This document shows, piece after piece, positions 1 to 6,066 of a DNA stretch of 7,166 nucleotides (positions are counted from its first letter, which is position 1; each line of letters starts with the position of its first letter). The DNA is taken from positions 1 through 7,166 of the forward strand of contig CACXGG010000206.1 in the NCBI GenBank assembly GCA_902767145.1, in the 5' to 3' direction. Origin of the DNA: Oscillospiraceae bacterium (GTDB taxonomy: Bacteria; Bacillota; Clostridia; Saccharofermentanales; Saccharofermentanaceae). The notes under the pieces were generated by a model. That model worked only from the letters and a program-made list of their open reading frames with translations, was not told the DNA's origin and searched no databases. The position numbers were made by a program, and so were the translations under genes.

Positions 1-251
1 CGGTCCTCTTCGAAAGCAGAAAGAAGTGCACAGGGAAGATTGACCCTTGTGGATAGAAGGGCTCCCCTCTGGGTAAAGGTACGGACCAGACCGGCGCCGC
101 TTCTTAAAGCCGCACCCGTACAGAGGCACAGGGCACCTGACATGGTGCCGCAGCCAGCAGTTATCAGTACTGTTCCGAAAGTTCCTTTGTGGCCCTTTCC
201 GTCCCTTTCAGGACACAGGGACTTAATAAGATCATTTGTTACTCTTACCAT
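1..251 (-). CDS. nnrD: ADP-dependent NAD(P)H-hydrate dehydratase, N-terminal part (cut by window edge)
   Basis: Members of this family (YjeF C-terminal domain, ribokinase-like fold) dehydrate the S form of hydrated NADH or NADPH back to the normal cofactor using ADP, a cytoplasmic metabolite-repair step. I translated the minus strand and read 83 residues. They carry the family's opening pattern: [10 protein letters not shown] (residues 21-30), a glycine-rich [10 protein letters not shown] stretch (31-40) and [11 protein letters not shown] (47-57). The family usually has G-S where this protein has G-C in the second motif. The chosen start is the ATG at 249-251, which overlaps the last 20 bases of metA and has an AGAGG about 9 bases upstream. 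Another ATG at the metA stop is out of frame. The short leader before HKG argues that there is no fused NnrE epimerase domain, so this is the stand-alone form. The C-terminal part lies outside the window. Family assignment is fairly secure; the start is likely. Confidence 0.85.
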   Translation of the reverse strand, partial: MVRVTNDLIKSLCPERDGKGHKGTFGTVLITAGCGTMSGALCLCTGAALRSGAGLVRTFTQRGALLSTRVNLPCALLSAFEED

Positions 252-1218
252 TTCCCATTTCCTCTGAATCCAGATCGGAATTAGTCTTATGCTTTATATC
301 CTTAAGGAGCGACAGATCGAAAGGAGTCTCCTGGTAAACATAGTAGTTGAGCCAGTTGGTAAAGAGCAGGGTCGCAGAAGACCTCCACTTGAGCTCGGGT
401 CCCTTGGAGGGGTCATCGTCCTTGTAGTAGTTGATGGGCTTTTCGATATAAAGGCCCTTGCCCAGGTCCCTCTTGTATTCATCGTCGAGGGTGGTCCTGT
501 CATACTCGGAGTGGCCGGTTATAAAGAACTGTCTTCCGTGCCTGTCGGAAACGGCATAGACACCGCATTCATCCGACTCGGACAGGATACGGAGCTCGCT
601 GCACTTAAGGATGTCCTCCCTCTTGATCTCCGTATGTCTCGAGTGAGGAACATAGAAGACGTCATCAAAGCCCCTGAAGAGCTTGACGGGACGGCTGTAG
701 GTCATGCTGTGCTCGAAGATGCCGAAGGCCTTCTTGGGAAGGTCGTACTTCGGAACTCCGTAGTGGTAGTAAAGGCCGGCCATCGCACCCCAGCAGATAT
801 GAAGGGTGGAATAGACGTGGGTCTTGCTCCACTCCATGATCTCGCAGAGCTCGGGCCAGTAGTCCACCTCCTCGAAGGGAAGGTGCTCCACAGGAGCGCC
901 GGTGATGATCATGCCGTCGTAATATCTCTCCTTAACATCATCGAAGGTCTCATAGTACTTGATGAGATGCTCCTCGCTGGTGTGGACTGATGTATGTGAT
1001 GCTGTTCTCAGAAGGTCGATGTCGACCTGGATGGGAGAATTTGACAGAGCCCTCAGAAGCTGGGTCTCCGTGGCATTCTTATTGGGCATCAGGTTCAGGA
1101 TGATGATCCTTATGGGTCTTATATCCTGGGTCAGCGCCCTGTCTTCCTCCATAACGAAGATCCTCTCCTTTTCAAGGACGGCTCTCGCCGGAAGATTATT
1201 CGGTATCCTAATGGGCAT
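232..1218 (-). CDS. metA: Homoserine O-acetyltransferase (MetA type)
   Basis: MetA transfers an acyl group from acyl-CoA to the hydroxyl of L-homoserine, the first committed step of methionine synthesis, in the cytoplasm. The 328-residue product has the class-I amidotransferase-like fold motifs: [17 protein letters not shown] (44-60), TGAPVE (106-111), the nucleophile Cys142 in [15 protein letters not shown] (140-154), and GHSEYD (235-240) with the partner residues His236 and Glu238. Residue 111 is Glu. In characterised MetA proteins Glu here goes with acetyl-CoA and Gly with succinyl-CoA, so acetyltransferase activity is predicted despite the common name homoserine O-succinyltransferase. The protein is about 19 residues longer than E. 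coli MetA because of a polar C-terminal tail rich in Lys, Asp, Glu and Asn. The ATG follows an AAAGGAGG with 6 bases of spacing. It lies 21 bases after the kinase stop and its end overlaps the nnrD start, suggesting co-transcription and coupled translation. Confidence 0.96.
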   Translation of the reverse strand: MPIRIPNNLPARAVLEKERIFVMEEDRALTQDIRPIRIIILNLMPNKNATETQLLRALSNSPIQVDIDLLRTASHTSVHTSEEHLIKYYETFDDVKERYYDGMIITGAPVEHLPFEEVDYWPELCEIMEWSKTHVYSTLHICWGAMAGLYYHYGVPKYDLPKKAFGIFEHSMTYSRPVKLFRGFDDVFYVPHSRHTEIKREDILKCSELRILSESDECGVYAVSDRHGRQFFITGHSEYDRTTLDDEYKRDLGKGLYIEKPINYYKDDDPSKGPELKWRSSATLLFTNWLNYYVYQETPFDLSLLKDIKHKTNSDLDSEEMGNGKSNK

Positions 1219-1224
1219 ATTATG

Positions 1225-1232
1225 CCTCCTTT
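1225..1232 (-). promoter_or_regulatory. Strong ribosome binding site of metA
   Basis: The minus strand reads AAAGGAGG here, six bases before the metA ATG. It is one of the best Shine-Dalgarno matches in the window. It sits in the 21-base gap after the kinase gene, leaving no room for a riboswitch or T-box leader directly in front of metA. Confidence 0.9.
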
Positions 1233-1239
1233 GTGCTTA

Positions 1240-2247
1240 TCACGATATGAATTCGTTGAGAATGGATTCCTCAGGAACCCATTCAGGGTTGACTACCGGG
1301 ATCTTTGCCAGATGCCTCTCAAGTCTCGCACATCTGTCCAGTGCTGTTGAGAGATCTGCAAAATCCTTGTCCTTGTTCGATCTTTCCATAAAGACATTCG
1401 GTGTCAGAGTCCCGTCTTCCACCATCTTGAACGCCGCATGTATATCGCTCAGGGCGAGGGGCGCCAGGATGAGGCTCTCGTAGCCGAGGAATGAATTGAC
1501 ATGTATATCCGCACTTGCAAGATAGTCGTCGAAGATGGTCTCCTCTGATCTTTCGATCATGGGCCAGTAGTCCACGGTGGAAAGGGCGTGGGCAGCTCTG
1601 TGCCTCTGATCCCTTACGATCCTTCTAAGGAGCCTGATCTCTGTCATATCCATGAGCTTTGTATCGCAGAAGACGTTTCCGTAGGGCATGATGAAGACCT
1701 TAAGGCAGTCCTCGTCAGCTATATCTCCGGAGATGCGCTTGTTGAGGCCGTGAAGTCCCTCCACCACCAGAACTCCGTTGTCGGGGAGCTGGATGGCTTC
1801 GTCCTCGGACCTCTCCTCGCTCTTCCTGGTAAGGAAATTAAAGAAAGGAGGGATCACCTTTTCTCCTGCGATTATCTTCTTAACATCTGCTGCGGCTCTG
1901 TCCACATCAAGGGAATCGATGGTCTCGAAATCAGGCCTTCCGTCCTTGTCGAACTTCAGCTCCGTCATGGCATAGTAGTCGTCCAGTGACAGGAAAGCTG
2001 CCTGTCTTCCGTGCCTTGTAAGGCCTGCGGAAAGACGCATGGTGAATGTGGTCTTGCCTGATGATGTGGGACCTGAAACAAATATCGCCTTTTTCTTTGA
2101 GTCCTGACAGAACATATCGACTATGGCTTCGATCTTGTCGATGAATTCCTGTTCACATGACTTTATGAAAGCCGGAAGCTTCTTGGCACCGAGGCTTTCT
2201 TCCAGATCTTCTACCGTGATATCCTTTTTTCCCTGAAGCTGTGCCAT
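1240..2247 (-). CDS. Uridine kinase-family nucleoside kinase
   Basis: This 335-residue protein belongs to the P-loop phosphoribulokinase/uridine kinase superfamily, whose uridine kinases phosphorylate uridine or cytidine to the monophosphate with ATP or GTP in pyrimidine salvage. Visible motifs are Walker A GPTSSGKTT (59-67), SLDDYY (87-92) with the expected catalytic aspartate, DFETIDSLDVD (106-116), PPFFNF (133-138), VVEGLHGLN (161-169), and an arginine-rich lid RLLRRIVRDQRHR (205-217). The sequence resembles the kinase half of the roughly 550-residue clostridial nucleoside kinases that carry a ThrRS-like TGS module in front. That module is absent here: only about 55 residues precede the P-loop. 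The ATG has GGAGGT five bases upstream. Two stop codons, TGA and TAA, follow in tandem. It lies between a membrane protein gene and metA, which does not clarify its role. The exact nucleoside substrate is not certain, so I give no symbol. Confidence 0.88.
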   Translation of the reverse strand: MAQLQGKKDITVEDLEESLGAKKLPAFIKSCEQEFIDKIEAIVDMFCQDSKKKAIFVSGPTSSGKTTFTMRLSAGLTRHGRQAAFLSLDDYYAMTELKFDKDGRPDFETIDSLDVDRAAADVKKIIAGEKVIPPFFNFLTRKSEERSEDEAIQLPDNGVLVVEGLHGLNKRISGDIADEDCLKVFIMPYGNVFCDTKLMDMTEIRLLRRIVRDQRHRAAHALSTVDYWPMIERSEETIFDDYLASADIHVNSFLGYESLILAPLALSDIHAAFKMVEDGTLTPNVFMERSNKDKDFADLSTALDRCARLERHLAKIPVVNPEWVPEESILNEFIS

Positions 2248-2251
2248 ATTT

Positions 2252-2257
2252 ACCTCC
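2252..2257 (-). promoter_or_regulatory. Ribosome binding site of the kinase gene
   Basis: The minus strand has GGAGGT ending four bases before the ATG at 2245-2247, in the 19-base gap after the membrane protein gene. It supports the chosen kinase start. Confidence 0.85.
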
Positions 2258-2266
2258 GAATCTGTA

Positions 2267-2875
2267 TTATCTTCTATATCTGAAGACCCTTCTGATCACC
2301 AGTCTGTCTATGACCCAGTCGTAGGCATATTGGATATATCTTACTGCCAGATATACCAGCCCCGGAATGATCAGGGCAGCTACTGCGATCAGAACGATCA
2401 TCAATACTACATGTATACCTCCGGCCAGGACGCCCATTACTGTTGCGAAGGATCCGGCGCCGGATGAGAACTTCTCTGTATATTTTTCAAGTGTCTCATT
2501 CAGGTAATTGATAAGGAAGTCCTGAAGTCCTGTGGACTGGACCTTTATCCTGGGAAGGATGAGACTTACCGTCAGGCTCATTACGAGAAAAGACTTGAAT
2601 GTCTTTTCAATAAGTATAAGTGCTTTGCCCCAGCCGGGCATTCGGTAATATCTGAAATTGATAAAGGGGCAGGCGAGCATGAGAAGGATGAGGATGACCC
2701 AGTGGACCACCGTGAATACGCCAATGCCCAGGTATGTCTTTCCCGTGAAATATCTGAGGAGCACAAGAAGATCCACAAGGAAGCCATAGAGAATAAACAG
2801 ACCTGCATGACGTCTGTTCTCAAAATCTGTGTCACTCCACAGCTTACCTAAAAATAATCCTTCTATATAATCCAT
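2267..2875 (-). CDS. Multi-pass membrane protein of unknown function
   Basis: I do not recognise this 202-residue protein. It has about four hydrophobic segments: roughly residues 24-43, 47-70, 94-108 and 146-180, the last long enough to hold more than one helix or a re-entrant stretch. Between the third and fourth is a polar, possibly helical loop (about 113-140, containing NYLNETLEKYTEKF). The C-terminus is strongly basic (RRVFRYRR), which by the positive-inside rule suggests it is cytoplasmic. The start is the ATG at 2873-2875, because GGAG at 2881-2884 lies five bases upstream. A GTG six bases further out would overlap this site. It sits 58 bases after the 136-residue gene and 19 bases before the kinase gene. 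No catalytic motif is visible, so a role as transporter, channel or envelope factor cannot be separated. Confidence 0.85.
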   Translation of the reverse strand: MDYIEGLFLGKLWSDTDFENRRHAGLFILYGFLVDLLVLLRYFTGKTYLGIGVFTVVHWVILILLMLACPFINFRYYRMPGWGKALILIEKTFKSFLVMSLTVSLILPRIKVQSTGLQDFLINYLNETLEKYTEKFSSGAGSFATVMGVLAGGIHVVLMIVLIAVAALIIPGLVYLAVRYIQYAYDWVIDRLVIRRVFRYRR

Positions 2876-2880
2876 CTTCA

Positions 2881-2884
2881 CTCC
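2881..2884 (-). promoter_or_regulatory. Ribosome binding site that decides the membrane protein start
   Basis: GGAG on the minus strand is five bases before the ATG at 2873-2875. The alternative in-frame GTG at 2879-2881 overlaps the final G of this site and could not use it, so the ATG is preferred and the protein is two residues shorter than the longest reading. Confidence 0.75.
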
Positions 2885-2933
2885 AAAGTGATATTTGCCG
2901 CTTCTATTATTTTAACATATATGCCCTGTTTTC

Positions 2934-3344
2934 TCATCTGAGCCTGAACTTGCATTCAGTGGTCTCTTCTATAAGGCTCTTAAGTCCGTTCCAGTCCTTG
3001 GGGAAGTTCTTGGTATGGCTGCTGATAATTGTCGAATTGTCCTTGAACCTTACCACGATCTTCCAGGAGGAAGGATTGGCAGTGGGATTTCCGTATCTTT
3101 CGATCTCACCCTTGTTATATCCTTCCATCCACTCCAGCATTCCCGTCTTGGGAAGCCTCTCCTGAATGGTCTCGATCTTCGAGGCTGTGAGCGACTTCAT
3201 GAAATTGTTGTTCCACATGTAGCCGTCGTTCCAGTTGATGAGCTTTTTCTGGAAATCATACCTTACCTTGTATCCGCCCCCGGAGAAGGAGCTGATCTCG
3301 ACCTCCAGCACAGCTATGTCATCGTATCTGTTCTTTTTCCCCAT
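2934..3344 (-). CDS. Small soluble protein of unknown function
   Basis: This 136-residue protein has no signal peptide or membrane segment and should be cytoplasmic. I do not recognise a named family. The layout suggests a small alpha/beta domain: beta-like stretches at about 10-19 (IAVLEVEISS), 24-38 (GYKVRYDFQKKLINW), 93-101 (SWKIVVRFK) and 103-110, with helices at about 53-75 and 116-130. The ending pattern, a Trp and beta-strand, a charged turn, a second strand, then FPKDW and a helix, resembles small domains I have seen in hypothetical clostridial proteins, but this is an impression only. It has a GAGGGT four bases or fewer before the ATG and lies 17 bases after the beta-propeller gene, so the two are very likely co-transcribed. 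Confidence 0.8.
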   Translation of the reverse strand: MGKKNRYDDIAVLEVEISSFSGGGYKVRYDFQKKLINWNDGYMWNNNFMKSLTASKIETIQERLPKTGMLEWMEGYNKGEIERYGNPTANPSSWKIVVRFKDNSTIISSHTKNFPKDWNGLKSLIEETTECKFRLR

Positions 3345-3347
3345 TTT

Positions 3348-3353
3348 ACCCTC
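3348..3353 (-). promoter_or_regulatory. Ribosome binding site of the 136-residue gene
   Basis: The minus strand reads GAGGGT three bases before the ATG at 3342-3344. A second, better core, AAGGAG, overlaps the stop codon of the beta-propeller gene but lies about 13 bases from the start, which is far. Either way, initiation is next to termination of the upstream gene, consistent with coupled translation. Confidence 0.6.
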
Positions 3354-3361
3354 AGTACTCC

Positions 3362-5257
3362 TTATTCGATCTTGATGCCCATAATGGAACCTGAACGTGT
3401 TCCGATGACCATCATATCCCCGAATACTGCAGGTGACGCCTCGAAGGAAACTCCGTTGGAGGTCTCATCTTCAGTACCTATATATCTTGATGCCTGTATA
3501 TAATTTATACGCTCGCCGGTCTGGCCGTTGATCAGATGGATCTGGCCGATGCTGTCGGCGATGACGATATAAGCATTTCCGTTCTCATCATAGCAGTCCA
3601 CGGGGGAGCTGTAGGAATAGATGTTCATGTCATAATGCCATGCCTCCGTTCCCGTATCCTTGTAGTAGGCCACAAGACGGTTTCCGCTCATGAGGCCCTG
3701 GGTCATGCTGTATGAGAAGATGACCAGATTGGAGATGGAATTCTTTCCGATGATGGGATTTCCGAGACATCCTCCCGTCTGGTCCGTGTCCGATGTCTGT
3801 CCGTTATATGTATAGCAGGACTGGGAAGTCTGCCATACCTCTTCTCCCGTGAGGGCATTGATCTTATATGTATAGGCAGCTCCGGAATACTCTCCGGTTC
3901 CGCCCTGATAGTCAACCTCGGTGGCTATATAGATATAGGGCACTCCGTTCTCCTCCTCGATGGCGGGGGAAAGGTCTGAATCGTCGCTGGTCCTGAAGAC
4001 CCATACCATCTCCAGGGAGTTAAGATCGAGACAGATGAGGTTGGAGTTGTTGTCTATGAAATAACCGTAGTTTCCGTATACGCCGATGGAGCTCTCAACG
4101 CCGAGATATCTTCCCTGTGTATCGTTAAAGATATACTTATATCCCGTACATACAGGGTTGATGGCGATGGAGGAGCTTCCGGGGGTATAGTCAGTATTCA
4201 GCTGGAAGGTATAGATGATACCGTTCTCACAGGGCCAGATAAGGGTATCCGAGAACCTGTCAACCAGGGGCGATGAGTCGAAGGCACCCCAGTTCATCCT
4301 GTAGGCACCATCATCAAGGCCCTCATAGAAATAGAGCCTCTGTCCGTCGATAAGGGAATAGATATACATTCCGAATCCCTGGTCGCCGTTGTCATCTCCC
4401 TGTCCAAGGTAAAGGATGGGATAGCCACGGGGATCCACAGAGGGAGTTCCCTTTATGGTGGCGCCCACGTAAATGGGATCTCTTGTCATGGTACCGTCAT
4501 CCAGATCGAAAAAGTAGACATATCCGTCAAGTCCCGCCACGATGACCTCAACAAGATCATCCTTGGCAGCCTTGTCGCTGTAGAGGTTCATGGAAGTCCT
4601 GACCTCATCGGACCACTGCACGATAAGGGGCTGTCCCGTAAGCTGAAGGCCCGTCCACTCGAAGGTCATGTCGGAGGAGAGCCTGCTGTGCATGCCCGAA
4701 TACTCCCATACCTGTGTCAGGTCGTCCACGACGCCGTCCTCAGGGGTGAGATATCCGAAGGATGCGGTATTTCTGAAATTATTGCCCCTGTAGGTAAGGA
4801 TGCCGGCAGCATCCACGGAGTAATCCAGGGGATCCGTCATATAAATGGGATTGGCTCTGTCATAATCGGTAACGATGACAGCTCCGTTGATGACATTCTG
4901 GGTAAGTCCTCTCGAGGAGGGAAGCACATCTGATGCTATAACTGCATCAGGATCCATCACCACAGAAGCGGTGGCGGGATAGAGCAGGGGATTCTGATAA
5001 TCCTGGATGGGGGGCACCGGAGTAGGTGTGGCCGTGGCAGGAACGATATATCTGTCGGAACCTTCGCCGGAAGCTTCCACAACATTTGTCTTGTCGTCAG
5101 CTGCCTTCTTCTTAAAATATATGCCCGCAAGAACAGACGTCAGCACCACCGACAGGATAGTCAGCATGATAACGAGTGCCATGGTGCCCTGAGACGGGTC
5201 GGTCGACGGCTCGTAAAAAGTATTGTCCGGTTCGATGTACTGATCATTACGGTTCAT
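3362..5257 (-). CDS. Single-pass membrane protein with PQQ/WD-like beta-propeller
   Basis: The 631-residue protein has a 24-residue acidic N-terminal segment, one transmembrane helix (about 25-48), KKK right after it, a Pro/Thr linker (PATATPTPVPP, 73-83), then a long domain made of repeated beta-propeller blades. Recurrent blade signatures are AGLDGYVYFFDLDDG (241-255), NGIIYTFQLN (345-354), NSNLICLDLNSLEMVW (404-419), YTYKINALTGEEVW (462-475), NRLVAYYKDTGTEAW (526-540), GQIHLINGQTGERI (571-584) and a closing GSIMGIKI. This is the PQQ-binding-like repeat pattern; such domains are often scaffolds, as in BamB. There is no evidence that it binds PQQ or is a dehydrogenase. The ATG is the earliest possible start, because an in-frame stop lies three codons before it. 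Its only good Shine-Dalgarno is about 15 bases away. Function unknown; an envelope or sensory role is inferred. Confidence 0.88.
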   Translation of the reverse strand: MNRNDQYIEPDNTFYEPSTDPSQGTMALVIMLTILSVVLTSVLAGIYFKKKAADDKTNVVEASGEGSDRYIVPATATPTPVPPIQDYQNPLLYPATASVVMDPDAVIASDVLPSSRGLTQNVINGAVIVTDYDRANPIYMTDPLDYSVDAAGILTYRGNNFRNTASFGYLTPEDGVVDDLTQVWEYSGMHSRLSSDMTFEWTGLQLTGQPLIVQWSDEVRTSMNLYSDKAAKDDLVEVIVAGLDGYVYFFDLDDGTMTRDPIYVGATIKGTPSVDPRGYPILYLGQGDDNGDQGFGMYIYSLIDGQRLYFYEGLDDGAYRMNWGAFDSSPLVDRFSDTLIWPCENGIIYTFQLNTDYTPGSSSIAINPVCTGYKYIFNDTQGRYLGVESSIGVYGNYGYFIDNNSNLICLDLNSLEMVWVFRTSDDSDLSPAIEEENGVPYIYIATEVDYQGGTGEYSGAAYTYKINALTGEEVWQTSQSCYTYNGQTSDTDQTGGCLGNPIIGKNSISNLVIFSYSMTQGLMSGNRLVAYYKDTGTEAWHYDMNIYSYSSPVDCYDENGNAYIVIADSIGQIHLINGQTGERINYIQASRYIGTEDETSNGVSFEASPAVFGDMMVIGTRSGSIMGIKIE

Positions 5258-5349
5258 ACTTTGTTAAATGATCCCCCTTCATTTTCTGCCCCTGTCTATA
5301 AGAGGGTACAGAAAAACAGAGTATATTTTAACAAAATATGCAAATATTC
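5258..5349 (-). promoter_or_regulatory. Largest intergenic gap; possible weak promoter before the beta-propeller gene
   Basis: This 92-base gap between whiA and the beta-propeller gene is the largest in the window. Its whiA-proximal half is A+T-rich and contains TATACT on the minus strand at 5320-5325, a good -10 hexamer. No convincing -35 lies 16-18 bases upstream; TTGCAT is only 12 bases away. An AAGGGGG at 5273-5279 is the only Shine-Dalgarno candidate for the propeller gene, about 15 bases before the ATG. I see no hairpin with a T-run, so no intrinsic terminator for whiA. A transcription start here is possible but unproven. Confidence 0.3.
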
Positions 5350-6066
5350 TCAATCAAGACCGTTTGCGATTTCCAAAAGCTTGTTGAGACGGTGGTTCAT
5401 GCCTGATTTTCCTATGGGCGGATCCATCATCCTGCCCAGTTCCGCTATGGATGCACCGGGGTTTTCCAGATGTATGTTAAGGGCGTCACGAAGCTCCTGG
5501 GGAAGCTTTTTGTACTCATCCGAGGACTTGATCTTAAGGAAGGCCTCATTTCTTCTGGCTCCCGCCTCCGCCTGCCTTCCCGCATTGGCGGTATCGCAGT
5601 TCATGGTGCGGTTGACGCTTCCGTATACTTCCTTTTCGGCCCTTATGTTCTCAAAATCCAGCCTGGACTTTCCGGCGCCGATGACTCCCAGGAAGTCTGA
5701 TACGCTGTCGCCGTTCCTTATATAAATGATATAAGTTCCGTTTCTTTCAGATGCGGCGGCCTTTATATCCTCGCCTTCCAGGATCTCCATTACTATATCG
5801 CAGGCGGCGGGATTCTTGATGTGAAGCTCTATCCTGTATGTCTTGGCAGGATCGGAGCAGTAACCGCACTCCAGGAACACACCCCTGAGGAAATAACGCC
5901 TGAAATCGGGATCGGTGGGATCTCCCAGCAATACAGAGTCCTCGTCAGAAGCATAGCCTATGCCTGCGGCCATTGCCTGAAGCTTGACTTCTCCCTTGGG
6001 AAGATGGGCGGTTATCTCATCCTTGATACCGCTGTTAAAACTGTCGGGATTATCCCTCTTTGACAT
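5350..6066 (-). CDS. whiA: WhiA, DNA-binding regulator, compact form
   Basis: WhiA is a conserved Gram-positive DNA-binding protein with a degenerate LAGLIDADG homing-endonuclease-like N-terminal region and a C-terminal helix-turn-helix. It controls sporulation-septation genes in Streptomyces and affects cell division and chromosome segregation in Bacillus. This 238-residue copy opens with the family's FNSGIKDEI (10-18), then reaches RRYFLRGVFLECGY (56-69), which aligns with the second LAGLIDADG helix. It continues through DFLGVIGAG (124-132), VNRTMNCDTAN (151-161) and the C-terminal motif IAELGRMM...GKSGMNHRLNKL (207-230). The typical length is about 310-320, so about 65-75 residues of the first half-domain are missing with no frameshift visible. 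The ATG at 6064-6066 has AGGGA nine bases upstream. It overlaps the rapZ end by 17 bases. A TTG 36 bases further out is less likely. Confidence 0.9.
   Translation of the reverse strand: MSKRDNPDSFNSGIKDEITAHLPKGEVKLQAMAAGIGYASDEDSVLLGDPTDPDFRRYFLRGVFLECGYCSDPAKTYRIELHIKNPAACDIVMEILEGEDIKAAASERNGTYIIYIRNGDSVSDFLGVIGAGKSRLDFENIRAEKEVYGSVNRTMNCDTANAGRQAEAGARRNEAFLKIKSSDEYKKLPQELRDALNIHLENPGASIAELGRMMDPPIGKSGMNHRLNKLLEIANGLD

Noticed and set aside
40..267. Plus-strand open frame opposite nnrD
   Set aside because: The minus strand carries conserved NnrD motifs over the same bases.
289..990. Long open frame on the plus strand opposite metA
   Set aside because: It is the antisense of a well-conserved metA, and the translation has no recognisable motif. 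GC-biased codon third positions give such frames.
2876..2881. GTG start for the membrane protein
   Set aside because: It overlaps the GGAG that serves the ATG two codons later.
2885..2933. A+T-rich TAAAAT-like sequence as a promoter for the membrane protein
   Set aside because: No -35 element at a suitable distance is visible.
3015..3503. Plus-strand open frame of 162 codons across the 136-residue gene and the propeller end
   Set aside because: It spans two minus-strand genes with good ribosome binding sites and has no own start signal.
3362..5257. PQQ-dependent dehydrogenase reading of the propeller protein
   Set aside because: Repeats resemble the PQQ-like fold only; I see no catalytic or PQQ-contact residues, and scaffold proteins share these repeats.
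5280..5320. CCCT/AGGG inverted repeat as terminator after whiA
   Set aside because: The stem is only four base pairs with a nine-base loop and there is no following T-run.
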